Origin: an uncultured Eubacteriales bacterium
GTDB lineage: Bacteria; Bacillota; Clostridia; Christensenellales; Aristaeellaceae
Reading direction: 5' to 3'
Length of the DNA: 64,000 nt
Assembly: GCA_902765735.1 (NCBI GenBank)
Contig: CACXBB010000003.1
Coordinates: 1-64,000 of the forward strand
The notes under the pieces were generated by a model. It did not search any database. It saw nothing but the letters and a program-made list of their open reading frames with translations, and was not told the DNA's origin. Below, piece after piece: positions 37,801 through 46,230 of the stretch. The translations under genes were made by a program, and so were the position numbers. Within the stretch, counting starts at the first letter, position 1, and the number at the start of each line of letters is the position of its first letter.

Positions 37801-38640
37801 ATGAACGTTACCGACTGGCTGCGCCACGCAAGCGCCGTGCTCGCCGAAACCGGCTGCCCCGATCCCGAAATCGACGCCCGGTGGATGGCGGAGGACGTGC
37901 TGCGCATGACGCGGACCGATCTGAAATTCGAGGGCGAGCGGGAGGTCGTGCCGGAGGAGCTAAAGCGCTTGAACGCCATGCTCGCCCGCCGCGCCGCCGG
38001 GGAGCCGGTGCAGTACATCCTGGAATCCGCCGACTTCATGGGGTTGAGATTCTTTGTGGACCGGCGGGTGCTGATCCCCCGGCAGGACACCGAGACCCTG
38101 GTGGAAAACGCGCTGATCGCCCTGTCCGGGATGCCCGACCCCGCGGTGCTGGATTTGTGCTGTGGCTCGGGCTGCATCGGGCTGAGTTTAAAGAGCCTGT
38201 GCCCCCGGGCGATGGTGACCCTGGCCGACGTGAGCCGGGACGCGCTGGAGGTGGCGAAGCGCAACGCCGAATTGCTCTCCACCGACGTGGACATCCGCCA
38301 CGGCGACCTGTTTAAGGCCGTGGGCCGCGCGCGCTTTGACCTGATCGTCTGCAACCCGCCCTACATCCCCCACATCGACCTGGCAGCGCTGCAGCGGGAG
38401 GTCCGGCACGAGCCCATGCTGGCGCTGGACGGCGGCCGCGACGGGCTGGACTTCTACCGCCGCATCGCCGCGGAAGCGCCCCGGCACTTAAACACCGGCG
38501 GGGCCGTCTATTTGGAGGCGGGCTACGGCGAGGCCGAGGCCATACTGGACATGCTCCGCAAGGGCATGCGCTGCGCCGATTCCGGCATCATCAAGGATTT
38601 GAACCACATCGACAGGGTCGTGTGGGCGAGGAGTGTTTGA
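37801..38640 (+). CDS. prmC: release factor glutamine methyltransferase PrmC
   Basis: A 279-residue PrmC/HemK that methylates the GGQ glutamine of release factors. The N-terminal helical domain (MNVTDWLRHASAVLAETGCP) is followed by RRAAGEPVQYILESADFMGL, VLIPRQDTETLVENAL, the SAM site VLDLCCGSGCIGLSL and the NPPY motif in DLIVCNPPYIPHID. It is immediately followed by its substrate gene prfA, with the next ATG adjoining its TGA. Confidence 0.95.
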   Translation: MNVTDWLRHASAVLAETGCPDPEIDARWMAEDVLRMTRTDLKFEGEREVVPEELKRLNAMLARRAAGEPVQYILESADFMGLRFFVDRRVLIPRQDTETLVENALIALSGMPDPAVLDLCCGSGCIGLSLKSLCPRAMVTLADVSRDALEVAKRNAELLSTDVDIRHGDLFKAVGRARFDLIVCNPPYIPHIDLAALQREVRHEPMLALDGGRDGLDFYRRIAAEAPRHLNTGGAVYLEAGYGEAEAILDMLRKGMRCADSGIIKDLNHIDRVVWARSV

Positions 38641-39735
38641 ATGCAGGCCAATTCCACCTACAACGAACAGGAGCGCATCGCCCGGCAGCTGGAGGCCGTC
38701 GAGGGCCGGTTTGAGGAGCTCTCCATACGCATCACGCTGCCGGAGGTCATCGCGGACACGGCGCTTTTTCAGAAGCTGATGCGGGAGCACAGCGAGCTGT
38801 CGGAGTTAAACGACATCGCCGTCAGCTACCGCAGGCTGCTTGAGGACATCGACGCCGCCCGGGAGATGCTGGACGACCCCGACATGGCGGAGCTGGCCCG
38901 GGAGGAGCTGCCGGAGCTGGAGGCCGAGCTGGAGCGCCAAACTCAGGCGGCCCGCATCGCGCTCTTGCCTCACGACCCGGACGATCACCGCAACGCGGTC
39001 CTGGAGGTCCGCGCCGGCGCGGGCGGCGACGAGGCCGGGCTGTTCGCGGCCCAGCTTCTGCGCATGTACACCCACTACGCCGATTCCCGCGGCTGGAAGA
39101 CCGAACTCATCGAGGACGGCTCCACCGAGCTGGGCGGCGTGAAGGAGAGCGTCATACTGATCTCCGGCAAGAACGTGTTCCAGCGGCTCAAATACGAGTC
39201 CGGCGTGCATCGCGTGCAGCGCGTGCCGGTGACCGAGTCCTCCGGGCGCATCCACACCTCCACCGCCACCGTGGCAGTGCTGCCCGAGGCGGAGGACGTT
39301 GAGGTGGAGATCAACCCCAACGACCTGCGCATCGACACCTACCGGGCCTCCGGCGCGGGCGGCCAGCACGTCAACCGCACCGACTCCGCCGTGCGCATCA
39401 CCCACATCCCCACCGGGCTGGTGGTCACCTCGCAGGACCAGCGCAGCCAGATCCAGAACCGCGAAAAGGCCATGCGCGTGCTGAAATCCCGGCTGTACGA
39501 CATGCAGCGGGAGCAGCAGGCCGGCGAGTACGCCGACCGCCGCCGCACCCAGGTGGGCACCGGCGACCGCAGCGAGCGCATACGCACCTACAACTTCCCC
39601 CAGGGCCGGGTCACCGACCACCGCATCGGCCTGACCCTTTACAAGATCGACGAGATCATGGAGGGCCACCTGGACGAGATCATCGACGCCCTGATCCTGG
39701 CCGAACAGACCGCGCTTCTCAACGAAAACAGCTAA
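38641..39735 (+). CDS. prfA: peptide chain release factor 1
   Basis: A 364-residue class I release factor recognising UAA/UAG. Key motifs are [40 protein letters not shown] and the catalytic [20 protein letters not shown] with GGQ at about residues 239-241, then [20 protein letters not shown] and [15 protein letters not shown]. Length and N-terminal coiled region are normal. Confidence 0.96.
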   Translation: MQANSTYNEQERIARQLEAVEGRFEELSIRITLPEVIADTALFQKLMREHSELSELNDIAVSYRRLLEDIDAAREMLDDPDMAELAREELPELEAELERQTQAARIALLPHDPDDHRNAVLEVRAGAGGDEAGLFAAQLLRMYTHYADSRGWKTELIEDGSTELGGVKESVILISGKNVFQRLKYESGVHRVQRVPVTESSGRIHTSTATVAVLPEAEDVEVEINPNDLRIDTYRASGAGGQHVNRTDSAVRITHIPTGLVVTSQDQRSQIQNREKAMRVLKSRLYDMQREQQAGEYADRRRTQVGTGDRSERIRTYNFPQGRVTDHRIGLTLYKIDEIMEGHLDEIIDALILAEQTALLNENS

Positions 39736-39736
39736 T

Positions 39737-39763
39737 CGTAGGGACGCCATTCATGGCGTCCGC
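39737..39763. repeat. short GGACGCCATTCATGGCGTCC palindrome
   Basis: A single copy of the GGACGCC...GGCGTCC palindrome preceded by GTAG, directly after prfA. The same unit occurs twice in the island at 23238-23489 and once at about 15261. Confidence 0.75.
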
Positions 39764-39787
39764 ATCCCGCGAATCGAGGTAATCCAT

Positions 39788-40258
39788 ATGCTGATCGTCC
39801 GGCGCGCCGAGGGGCGCGACATCCCCGCCATACTGGACCTGCTGATACAGGTGAACATGGTCCACCACAACGGCCGTCCCGACCTGTTCAAGGGTCCCAC
39901 CACCAAGTACACCAGGGCGGAGCTTGAGCAGATACTGCAAAACGACGACACCCCGGTGTTCGTGTGCGTGGACGAAGCCGACCGCGTGCTGGGCCACGGC
40001 TTCTGCGTACTGCAGCACTTCGGCGGACAGCTGATGGAAGAGGTGGACACCCTCTACATCGACGACATCTGCGTGGACGAGGCCGCCCGGGGCCATCGCG
40101 TGGGCGAGGCCATCTATCGCCATATCATCCAATGCGCCAGGTCCCTCGGCTGCCACAACGTCACGCTGAACGTGTGGACCTGCAACCCCGGCGCGATGAA
40201 ATTCTATGAAAAGCTGGGCATGACGCCCTATAAGATTGGGATGGAGCAGATACTATGA
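39788..40258 (+). CDS. GNAT family N-acetyltransferase
   Basis: A 156-residue GNAT enzyme: MLIVRRAEGRDIPAILDLL at the N-terminus, VDTLYIDDICVDEAARGHRV with the acetyl-CoA pyrophosphate loop RGHRVGE, and a C-terminal NVTLNVWTCNPGAMKFYEKL. The acceptor substrate is unknown. Its end overlaps the next gene by 4 bases. Confidence 0.85.
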   Translation: MLIVRRAEGRDIPAILDLLIQVNMVHHNGRPDLFKGPTTKYTRAELEQILQNDDTPVFVCVDEADRVLGHGFCVLQHFGGQLMEEVDTLYIDDICVDEAARGHRVGEAIYRHIIQCARSLGCHNVTLNVWTCNPGAMKFYEKLGMTPYKIGMEQIL

Positions 40259-41289
40259 CGGCCTTTGATACCGAACTTCTTCCCGTCACCCCCGAAGCCC
40301 TCGCCCGCGCGGGGGCGTTGATACGTTCGGGCGAACTGGTGGCCTTCCCCACCGAGACGGTCTACGGCCTGGGCGCCGACGCGCTGAACGCCGACGCCGT
40401 GAAGCGCATCTTCGAGGCCAAGGGCCGCCCCGGTGACAACCCGCTGATCGTGCACATCAGCGCCCTGGACCAGCTCAGGCCCCTGATATCCGTGGAGCCG
40501 TCCGAAATGGCCCGCGCGCTGATGGACGCCTGCTGGCCGGGCCCCATGACGCTGATCTTCCCGAAGTCGGAGAGCGTGCCCCTGGCGGTGACGGCGGGGC
40601 TCGACACCGTGGCCGTCCGCTTCCCCGCCCACCCCGCGGCGCGGGCGCTGATCGACGCGGCGCGGCGACCCGTCGCCGCCCCCAGCGCCAACCGGTCCGG
40701 ACGCCCCAGCCCCACCACCGCGGCCCACGTGCTGGCGGACATGGACGGGCGCATCCCGATGATACTGGACGGCGGCCCCTGCGCGGTCGGCCTGGAGTCC
40801 ACCGTGATCGACATGACCGGCGACGTGCCCCGCATACTGCGCCCCGGCGGGATCACGCCGGAGATGATATCGGCGGTGTGCGGCGCGGCCCGGGTGGACG
40901 AAGCCGTGATGCGCCCTCTTAAAGAGGGCGAACGCCCCCGCTCCCCCGGCATGAAGTACCGCCACTACGCCCCCCGGGGCAGCCTGACCGTGGTGCAGGG
41001 CGATGAAGCGGCGGTCATAGCGCGCATCAAGCGGCTCTACGACGCCGCGGAGGGCACGCCCCTCATACTGGCGCTGGAGGGCCACCTCCCCGCCTATGGC
41101 GACCGCCGCGCGCTGTCCCTCGGCAAGGATGTCGCCGGGATGGCCCGGGCGCTGTTCGACGCCCTCCGGCAGGCCGACGACCTCGGCGCGGACGCGCTGT
41201 TCTCCGAGGCTGTGCCCGCCGACGGCCTCGGCCTCGCCGTCATGAACCGGCTGGGAAGGGCCGCAGCGTTTCACATCATAGAAGCATAA
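40255..41289 (+). CDS. ywlC: L-threonylcarbamoyladenylate synthase (Sua5/YwlC)
   Basis: A 344-residue protein with a YrdC/TsaC domain (about 10-205: SGELVAFPTETVYGLGADAL, IFEAKGRPGDNPLIVHI, CWPGPMTLIFPKS, VAAPSANRSGRPSPTTAAHV) and a C-terminal Sua5 domain (SPGMKYRHYAPRGSLTVVQG onward). It makes threonylcarbamoyl-AMP for tRNA t6A37, the base that MtaB later methylthiolates. ATGA overlap with the acetyltransferase shows coupling. Confidence 0.94.
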   Translation: MTAFDTELLPVTPEALARAGALIRSGELVAFPTETVYGLGADALNADAVKRIFEAKGRPGDNPLIVHISALDQLRPLISVEPSEMARALMDACWPGPMTLIFPKSESVPLAVTAGLDTVAVRFPAHPAARALIDAARRPVAAPSANRSGRPSPTTAAHVLADMDGRIPMILDGGPCAVGLESTVIDMTGDVPRILRPGGITPEMISAVCGAARVDEAVMRPLKEGERPRSPGMKYRHYAPRGSLTVVQGDEAAVIARIKRLYDAAEGTPLILALEGHLPAYGDRRALSLGKDVAGMARALFDALRQADDLGADALFSEAVPADGLGLAVMNRLGRAAAFHIIEA

Positions 41290-41298
41290 TCATAACAC

Positions 41299-41329
41299 TT
41301 GACATCACCCCCCTTATTCATGCTATACT
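41299..41329 (+). promoter_or_regulatory. promoter of the DUF4160/DUF2442 pair
   Basis: TTGACA, 19 bases, TATACT with an extended -10 TGC. The spacer is longer than ideal. The site lies 22 bases upstream of the DUF4160 start. Confidence 0.6.
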
Positions 41330-41350
41330 GTTTTCAGGGGGGTGATCATT

Positions 41351-41616
41351 ATGCCCGAATTGAGCCGTTTTGACGGGATATCCGTCTATATGTACTCTGA
41401 ACCCAGCAGTCCCCACAAGCTGCCCACATCCATGCGGTCTATCAGGGGCAGGAGGTTGTCGTTTCACTGGAAGGTAACATCCTCGAGGGCGACTTGCCCT
41501 CCAAAAAGCTACGCATGCTTCTGGTATGGATGGATATGCGGCAGGAAGAATTGAAAGAGAACTGGTCTCTGCTGTCCGCCGGAAAGCGATTCTTCAAGGT
41601 CGAACCGCTTCGTTGA
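41351..41616 (+). pseudogene. DUF4160 protein, -1 frameshift
   Basis: Starts MPELSRFDGISVYMYSEPSS and PHKLP, then leaves frame. Adding one base near 41419-41424 (CTGCCCAC) restores HIHAVYQGQEVVVSLEGN, LEGDLPSKKLRMLLVWMD and SAGKRFFKVEPLR to a TGA at 41616, a full DUF4160 protein of 88 residues. The region length of 266 bases is one short of a whole number of codons. DUF4160 and DUF2442 genes usually occur as a pair, as here. Confidence 0.8.
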
Positions 41617-41628
41617 GGGAGGGGTATC

Positions 41629-41868
41629 ATGATTTACCCAAAGGCGATAGAAGTCGAGCCCATGCCCGACTACAAGATCAAAGTCGGATTTGACAACGGC
41701 GAAAAACGTCTGTTTGATGTGAAGCCCTACATCCGGGGCGAATGGTTCTCGGAATTGCTGGATCTGGAGGTATTCAACGCCGTCAAGGTCGAGGGGCTGT
41801 CCGTCGCCTGGCCCGACGGGCAGGACATCGCGCCGGATTGCCTGTATGTCAACGGCGTGGCTATCTGA
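41629..41868 (+). CDS. DUF2442 protein
   Basis: A 79-residue DUF2442 protein: IEVEPMPDYKIKVGFDNGEK, RLFDVKPYIRGEWFSELLD and the conserved SVAWPDGQDIAPDCLY. GGGAGGGG precedes the ATG. It follows the DUF4160 gene by 12 bases. The pair resembles toxin-antitoxin arrangements, but no activity is established. The intact partner here contrasts with the frameshifted DUF2442 at 20145-20415. Confidence 0.85.
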   Translation: MIYPKAIEVEPMPDYKIKVGFDNGEKRLFDVKPYIRGEWFSELLDLEVFNAVKVEGLSVAWPDGQDIAPDCLYVNGVAI

Positions 41869-41897
41869 ACAACCCTAAACCCCCGGACGGGGAGACG

Positions 41898-43703
41898 CTA
41901 TCGCGCGTCTCCCCGTCCGCTTTCCTGTTCCTCCGCCAGCCGCTCGACGAGCTGCCGTATGCGCTCCCGCGCCTCGGTCTGCTGCATGAAGCGGTCCTCC
42001 CGGCTCTCGGGCGCGTCGCCCATGATGGCCACGAACTGGCTGACCTTGAGGCCCAGGGCGTCCTGCATATCCCGGTCGGAGCCGTTGGGCGACACGAGGT
42101 AGTAGCACAGTAGGCTGTCCTGCTGGCCGATGCGGTGGGCGCGGTCCTCGGCCTGCGAGTGCACCGCCGGGGACCAGTCCAGCTCCCCGAACACCACGCA
42201 GGTCGCCCGCTGCAGGTTCAGCCCGCTGGCCGAGCGCAGGGAGATGCACAGCAGGTCGGTCTTGCCCGCCATGAACGCCGCCGCGGCCTCGTCCTTCTGC
42301 CTGTCCGTCTCCCGCCCGGTAATGAATTTCGGGTGCTGGCCCTTCAATTCCTTTTTATAGATGTCCATCACCGCGTGGTGGTGGGCCATCAGCAGCACCT
42401 TTTCCCCGGCCTCCACCAGCGCCCTGACGAATGCGCATACGAACGGCGCCTTGGCGATGCCCGTGGCCTGCCGCTGCTGCTGGGAGATAGCGTCCTCGAT
42501 GATGGCCCGCCGGGACGGATCGTCCGTGGCGCGCAGCAGCCTGAGGTTCTCCGCCACCGGCTTCATGAGCTCCCGGTAGACGGCGTCGTCCCAGTCGATC
42601 TCCTGCACCAGCCGCCGCTTGGCGGGCAGCTCCTTCAGCACGTCTGATTTTAAACGTCTCAGCATCAGCCCCTCGCGCCGCAAATGCTCGCCCAGCAGCT
42701 CCGGCTTGGCCACCACGGCGGTGTTGTAGCCGTAGCACCACTCCCGGGAGAAGCTCTCCCAGTCGCCCAAAAAGTGGAAGTCGATGATGTTGACCACGTT
42801 CCATATCTCGCCGCCCTGGTTGTAGATGGGCGTGCCGGACAGCCCGATGCAGTTCTCGCACGCCTCCGACAGCAGCGACGCCGCCGAATACTTGCCCGTG
42901 CCGTTGCGCCGAAGCTCCTGCATCTCGTCGAAGATCACGGTTTTGAACCCCATCCCCGGCAGCACGTCCTTCCACCCGCGCAGGAGCAGGTAGTGGATGA
43001 TGTACACGTCCGCCTCGGGCAGCGCGTAGGGCTTTAAGCCCCTGATGACGTGCACACGCAGCCGCCCGTCCGGCGACAGGAAGCGCTCCACCTCCCGCTG
43101 CCAGTTGCGGATCAGGTGGGGCGGCACCACCAGGATCGCGGGGTACGCCGCGGTGGTGGCCAGGAATGCCAGCGCCTGCACGGTCTTGCCCAGACCCATC
43201 TCGTCCGCCAGCAGGCAGCGCCGGGTGGACAGCATGAACCCCAGCCCCTGTTTCTGGAAGGGCAGCAGCTTGCCGGAGAAGGTCTCCCTTGGCGGCGTGG
43301 CGGTCTCGGGCATACTGAGGGCCTGCTCCCGCCGCACGGCGTACTCCCGGGCCTCCTCCAGCGCGTTCTCCCAGCGGACGCGGTCGGCGGCCTTGACCTC
43401 CAGCGGATAGCGCAGCATCAGCCAGTTCAGTTCGCCGATGATGCGCCGGTGGGCCGTGAAACGCGCCACCCCCCGCCCCCGTCCGTCGCAACCGGGGAAC
43501 AGGCGCTTCGCAAGCTCCGTCACGCAGGGCTCGCCCTTGATGGTCCAGCACTTCGACTTGCGGTTGTAGGACAGCGTGCCGTAGGTGCGCGACCCTGCGG
43601 GCACGTCCCGAAGGTACGCGGGAAAGTCGGGCTCCGGCGCGAAGTCCCCATAGTCGTCCATCACGATGGCGCCCTCGCCGGTGTATTCGTACTCCTCCGT
43701 CAC
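41898..43703 (-). CDS. SNF2-family DEAD/DEAH helicase
   Basis: A 601-residue SNF2/RapA-type ATPase. Motifs: LPFQKQGLGFMLSTRRCLLA, DEMGLGKTVQALAFLA (I), PAILVVPPHLIRNWQREV (Ia), KTVIFDEMQELRRN (II, DEMQ), IGLSGTPIYN (III), LLCISLRSASGLNLQRA (V) and SQAEDRAHRIGQQDSLLCYY (VI). The first 120 residues are unassigned. SNF2 enzymes translocate on duplex DNA; single-domain bacterial forms are found in phages and defence loci. It overlaps the upstream nuclease-like gene by 4 bases, suggesting joint function. Confidence 0.87.
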   Translation of the reverse strand: MTEEYEYTGEGAIVMDDYGDFAPEPDFPAYLRDVPAGSRTYGTLSYNRKSKCWTIKGEPCVTELAKRLFPGCDGRGRGVARFTAHRRIIGELNWLMLRYPLEVKAADRVRWENALEEAREYAVRREQALSMPETATPPRETFSGKLLPFQKQGLGFMLSTRRCLLADEMGLGKTVQALAFLATTAAYPAILVVPPHLIRNWQREVERFLSPDGRLRVHVIRGLKPYALPEADVYIIHYLLLRGWKDVLPGMGFKTVIFDEMQELRRNGTGKYSAASLLSEACENCIGLSGTPIYNQGGEIWNVVNIIDFHFLGDWESFSREWCYGYNTAVVAKPELLGEHLRREGLMLRRLKSDVLKELPAKRRLVQEIDWDDAVYRELMKPVAENLRLLRATDDPSRRAIIEDAISQQQRQATGIAKAPFVCAFVRALVEAGEKVLLMAHHHAVMDIYKKELKGQHPKFITGRETDRQKDEAAAAFMAGKTDLLCISLRSASGLNLQRATCVVFGELDWSPAVHSQAEDRAHRIGQQDSLLCYYLVSPNGSDRDMQDALGLKVSQFVAIMGDAPESREDRFMQQTEARERIRQLVERLAEEQESGRGDAR

Positions 43704-44074
43704 GGCAGCGCCACCCCCCAGAGCCGGTTCAGCGATATGATGTACACGCCCTTGCCGTCGATGCTGTGCGGCAGCCGCGTCACGCGCTGGGTCACCACCA
43801 CCACGGCGTCCAGCGCGTCGGAGGCCAGGTACCGCCGAAGCTGCTTCGTCAGTTCCGCGGACGCGGGCCGCCCCTTCTTCACCTCGATGCCCACGCGCCC
43901 CACCCTGAAGTCGATGCGGCAGCGGGGTCCCAGCTTATACTCGTGCTCGAAGGGCAACCCCGCCGCGCCCAGGGCCGCAGCCACCTGGGCGTGGATGTCG
44001 TATTCCTCCGGCTGGGCCGGCATGCGCACGGCGGCCAGCGCGTCGATGATGCGCTCGATCATGGCGTCTGTCAT
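43700..44074 (-). CDS. PD-(D/E)XK nuclease-like protein
   Basis: A 124-residue protein with a restriction-endonuclease-like core: IHAQVAAALGAAGLPFEHEY, then CRIDFRVGRVGIEVKKGRP, giving D55, E64 and K66 of a D-x(n)-E-x-K site, then TKQLRRYLASDALDAVVVV and a final beta strand. Such small nucleases or VRR-NUC-type proteins often accompany SNF2 helicases in phages. Both ends overlap neighbours by 4 bases (acetyltransferase and helicase). The fold assignment is from motif pattern only. Confidence 0.65.
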   Translation of the reverse strand: MTDAMIERIIDALAAVRMPAQPEEYDIHAQVAAALGAAGLPFEHEYKLGPRCRIDFRVGRVGIEVKKGRPASAELTKQLRRYLASDALDAVVVVTQRVTRLPHSIDGKGVYIISLNRLWGVALP

Positions 44075-44532
44075 GGCAGCTCCATCTCGTGGGTCATGGG
44101 GATGAACCCATATTTTTCGTACAGCGGACGCCCCGCGTCCGTGGCCTCCAGGCTGATCAAGCCGATGCCCCGCGCCCGGGCATCCGCCACCAGCAGGTCG
44201 AGCATGCGCGTGGCAATGCCCCGCCGCCGGTATTCGGGGCGCACGTACATGTTCATGATGTACGCCTTCCAGCCGGTGACGTTGTGGCAGGTGGGCATCA
44301 CCCGGAAGTAGCTCACACCGCCCGCGCCGACGAAGTCCTCCCCGTCGAAGGCCAGGAAGCCCGTGTGGGTGCCGTCCCGAAGCGCCCGCAGGTAGTAATC
44401 CCGGGACTGCGCCGCCACCGCCGACAGGTCCGCCTCGCCGTCCAGCCGGTTGGCGGCGCGGAGCACCTCGACGCGGGTCGTGACCAGCAGCTCGATCTGG
44501 TCGGCGGTCGCCCGTCGGTATTCGATGTTCAT
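44071..44532 (-). CDS. GNAT family N-acetyltransferase
   Basis: A 153-residue acetyltransferase: MNIEYRRATADQIELLVTTR, FLAFDGEDFVGAGGVSYFRV, NMYVRPEYRRRGIATRMLDL with the RRRGIAT acetyl-CoA loop, and LEATDAGRPLYEKYGFIPM. The substrate is unknown. It overlaps the pseudouridine synthase and the nuclease-like gene by 4 bases each, so it belongs to a four-gene translationally coupled set. Confidence 0.88.
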   Translation of the reverse strand: MNIEYRRATADQIELLVTTRVEVLRAANRLDGEADLSAVAAQSRDYYLRALRDGTHTGFLAFDGEDFVGAGGVSYFRVMPTCHNVTGWKAYIMNMYVRPEYRRRGIATRMLDLLVADARARGIGLISLEATDAGRPLYEKYGFIPMTHEMELP

Positions 44533-45395
44533 TTTAGCCTCCTCAGCGCCTCCGGCAGCGGCGAGACGCGCTCGATGATCTCCCCCGTGACGGGGTGCAC
44601 GAGCCGGATATACGTCGAATGCAGCGCGAAACGCCCGGGCAGGCGCGCATCCTCATGGCCGTAGAGGAAATCCCCCACAATGGGATGTCCCAGGTGCGCC
44701 AGGTGCACCCGGATCTGGTGGGTGCGGCCCGTCTCCAGCCGCAGGCGCACCAGCGAGCAGCCGTCGCCGGCCTGCTCCACGCGGTAGCGGGTCACGGCGG
44801 GCCGGCCGTTTTCATAATCCACCACCCGGCGCACGGTGGCGGCGGCTTCCTTGGCGATGGGCGCGTCGATCACCCCTTCGCCGGTCATGCGGCCCTCCGC
44901 CACCGCCAGGTATTCCCTGACGAATCGGTCGGTGTGCAGCTGCCGTTGCAGCGCCTGCGCGGCGTGGGCGTGCTTCGCCGCCGCCATCAGGCCGCTGGTG
45001 CCTTTGTCCAGCCGGTTCAGCGGGCGAAACACCCTGCCGGGAAAGCGGTGCGCCAGCCGGTTTTCAAGGGTCATGGCGTCCTGCTTCGGGGAGCACTGGC
45101 ATGCCAGCGGCGCGGGCTTGTCGATGATGAATATGTCCTCATCCTCATAGACGATATCCACCGGCGTCGGGTCGGGGGCGACGTCCACCCGTTCGGGTTC
45201 GTCCAGCCGCACCGCCACCACGTCGCCGGGGCGCAAAAGGTCGTTCGCGCGGGCCGCCGCGCCGTTGACCGTCAGACCGCCCTGCGCCTTGAGGGATGCG
45301 TACTGATGATACGACACGCCCATGTCGCCCCGGACGAAGTACTTCACCTTCCGCCCGGCGTCCTTCTCACCGGCGGCGCGCTCAAGCGTCCTCAT
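44529..45395 (-). CDS. RluA/RluD family pseudouridine synthase
   Basis: A 288-residue enzyme with an S4 RNA-binding domain (MGVSYHQYASLKAQGGLTVN) and the catalytic domain with RVFRPLNRLDKGTSGLMAAA containing the active Asp, plus LRLETGRTHQIRVHLAHLGH. It isomerises uridine in 23S rRNA or tRNA; the exact site is not deducible. The start MRTLERAAG is favoured over an upstream ATG. A TATAAT on the minus strand about 30 bases upstream may be its -10 box. Confidence 0.93.
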   Translation of the reverse strand: MRTLERAAGEKDAGRKVKYFVRGDMGVSYHQYASLKAQGGLTVNGAAARANDLLRPGDVVAVRLDEPERVDVAPDPTPVDIVYEDEDIFIIDKPAPLACQCSPKQDAMTLENRLAHRFPGRVFRPLNRLDKGTSGLMAAAKHAHAAQALQRQLHTDRFVREYLAVAEGRMTGEGVIDAPIAKEAAATVRRVVDYENGRPAVTRYRVEQAGDGCSLVRLRLETGRTHQIRVHLAHLGHPIVGDFLYGHEDARLPGRFALHSTYIRLVHPVTGEIIERVSPLPEALRRLK

Positions 45396-45488
45396 GCGCA
45401 AAATCACCCTCTATCATTATAACAGGCCTGTCAAATCGCGCATAAACGCCGCGCGAACGGGGCACAATGATCCCAGGAGGTGAGCGAA

Positions 45489-45662
45489 ATGAGTCCCAAG
45501 GAGTTGCAGTACATCGAGGACGCGCTGGGTCACGAGCAGTTTTTGAAGACCCAGTGCCAGGAGGCGCAGCAAAAGCTGACCGACCCGGACCTGAAGAACT
45601 GCGTCGGCCAGATGCTCTCCAAGCATCAGGAGATCTTCGACAGCTTCTTCCAGCTGGTGTGA
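45489..45662 (+). CDS. small spore-coat-associated (CotF-like) protein
   Basis: A 57-residue helical protein: MSPKELQYIEDALGHEQFLK, DLKNCVGQMLSKHQEIFDSF. ATG at 45489 follows AGGAGGTGAGCG. It resembles the short partner often found before Coat_F proteins in Clostridia, and here it lies 33 bases before one. A role in spore coat assembly is inferred from that pairing. Confidence 0.65.
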   Translation: MSPKELQYIEDALGHEQFLKTQCQEAQQKLTDPDLKNCVGQMLSKHQEIFDSFFQLV

Positions 45663-45695
45663 GGATCGTCAAAAACGAGGAAGGAGTGAAACGGC

Positions 45696-45941
45696 ATGAA
45701 TGATCAGATGATTATGGAAAACCTGCTCTTGACCACCAAGGGCGTCTGCGACCTGTACATGCACGGCACCATCGAGTCCGCCACCGGCAACGTGCAGCGG
45801 ACCTTCGACAGCGCCCTGAGCGACAGCCTGTGCATGCAGGGCGACATCTACCAGAAGATGGCCTCCAAGGGCTGGTATCCCGCCCAGCAAGCCCAGCAGC
45901 AGCAGATCGACCAGGTGCGTCAGAAGTACGCGGGGAAATGA
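45696..45941 (+). CDS. spore coat protein, Coat_F family
   Basis: An 81-residue protein with the Coat_F pattern: MNDQMIMENLLLTTKGVCDL, YMHGTIESATGNVQRTFDSA, and a C-terminal DIYQKMASKGWYPAQQAQQQ. CotF-type proteins are structural parts of the endospore coat, which points to a spore-forming host. GGAGTG precedes the ATG. Confidence 0.85.
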   Translation: MNDQMIMENLLLTTKGVCDLYMHGTIESATGNVQRTFDSALSDSLCMQGDIYQKMASKGWYPAQQAQQQQIDQVRQKYAGK

Positions 45942-45983
45942 GAACCGCCCGGCACGTTTTGCCGGGCGTACATAGTACACATT

Positions 45984-46230
45984 TAATTGAGAATTGAAAA
46001 TTGAAAATTGAGAATTAAAGAATGCCGCTGCCTGTCAACAGGTCCGTAACGCCTTCGCAGGGGCGCCGATGCGGCGCCCGCCCGGGTACGATACACAACG
46101 TACTTCACGGCGGGCGGCGCATCGCCGCCCCTACGACATGCACACGCCTGAAGGATTGTGCGTTCTGAGGCAGCCCCGTCAAGGAAGCAAATGACGGAAG
46201 AGATCGTAATCCCAATTCTCAATTCTCAAT
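45984..46230. repeat. nested intergenic repeat island (AATTGAGAATTG arms)
   Basis: The left arm about 45984-46016 is ATTGAGAATTGAAAATTGAA-like and the right arm about 46212-46230 is AATTCTCAATTCTCAATT. Between them are GGGGCGCCGATGCGGCGCCC (46061-46080) and GGGCGGCGCATCGCCGCCCC (46111-46130). The right arm includes the stop codon of the following minus-strand gene. Confidence 0.75.
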
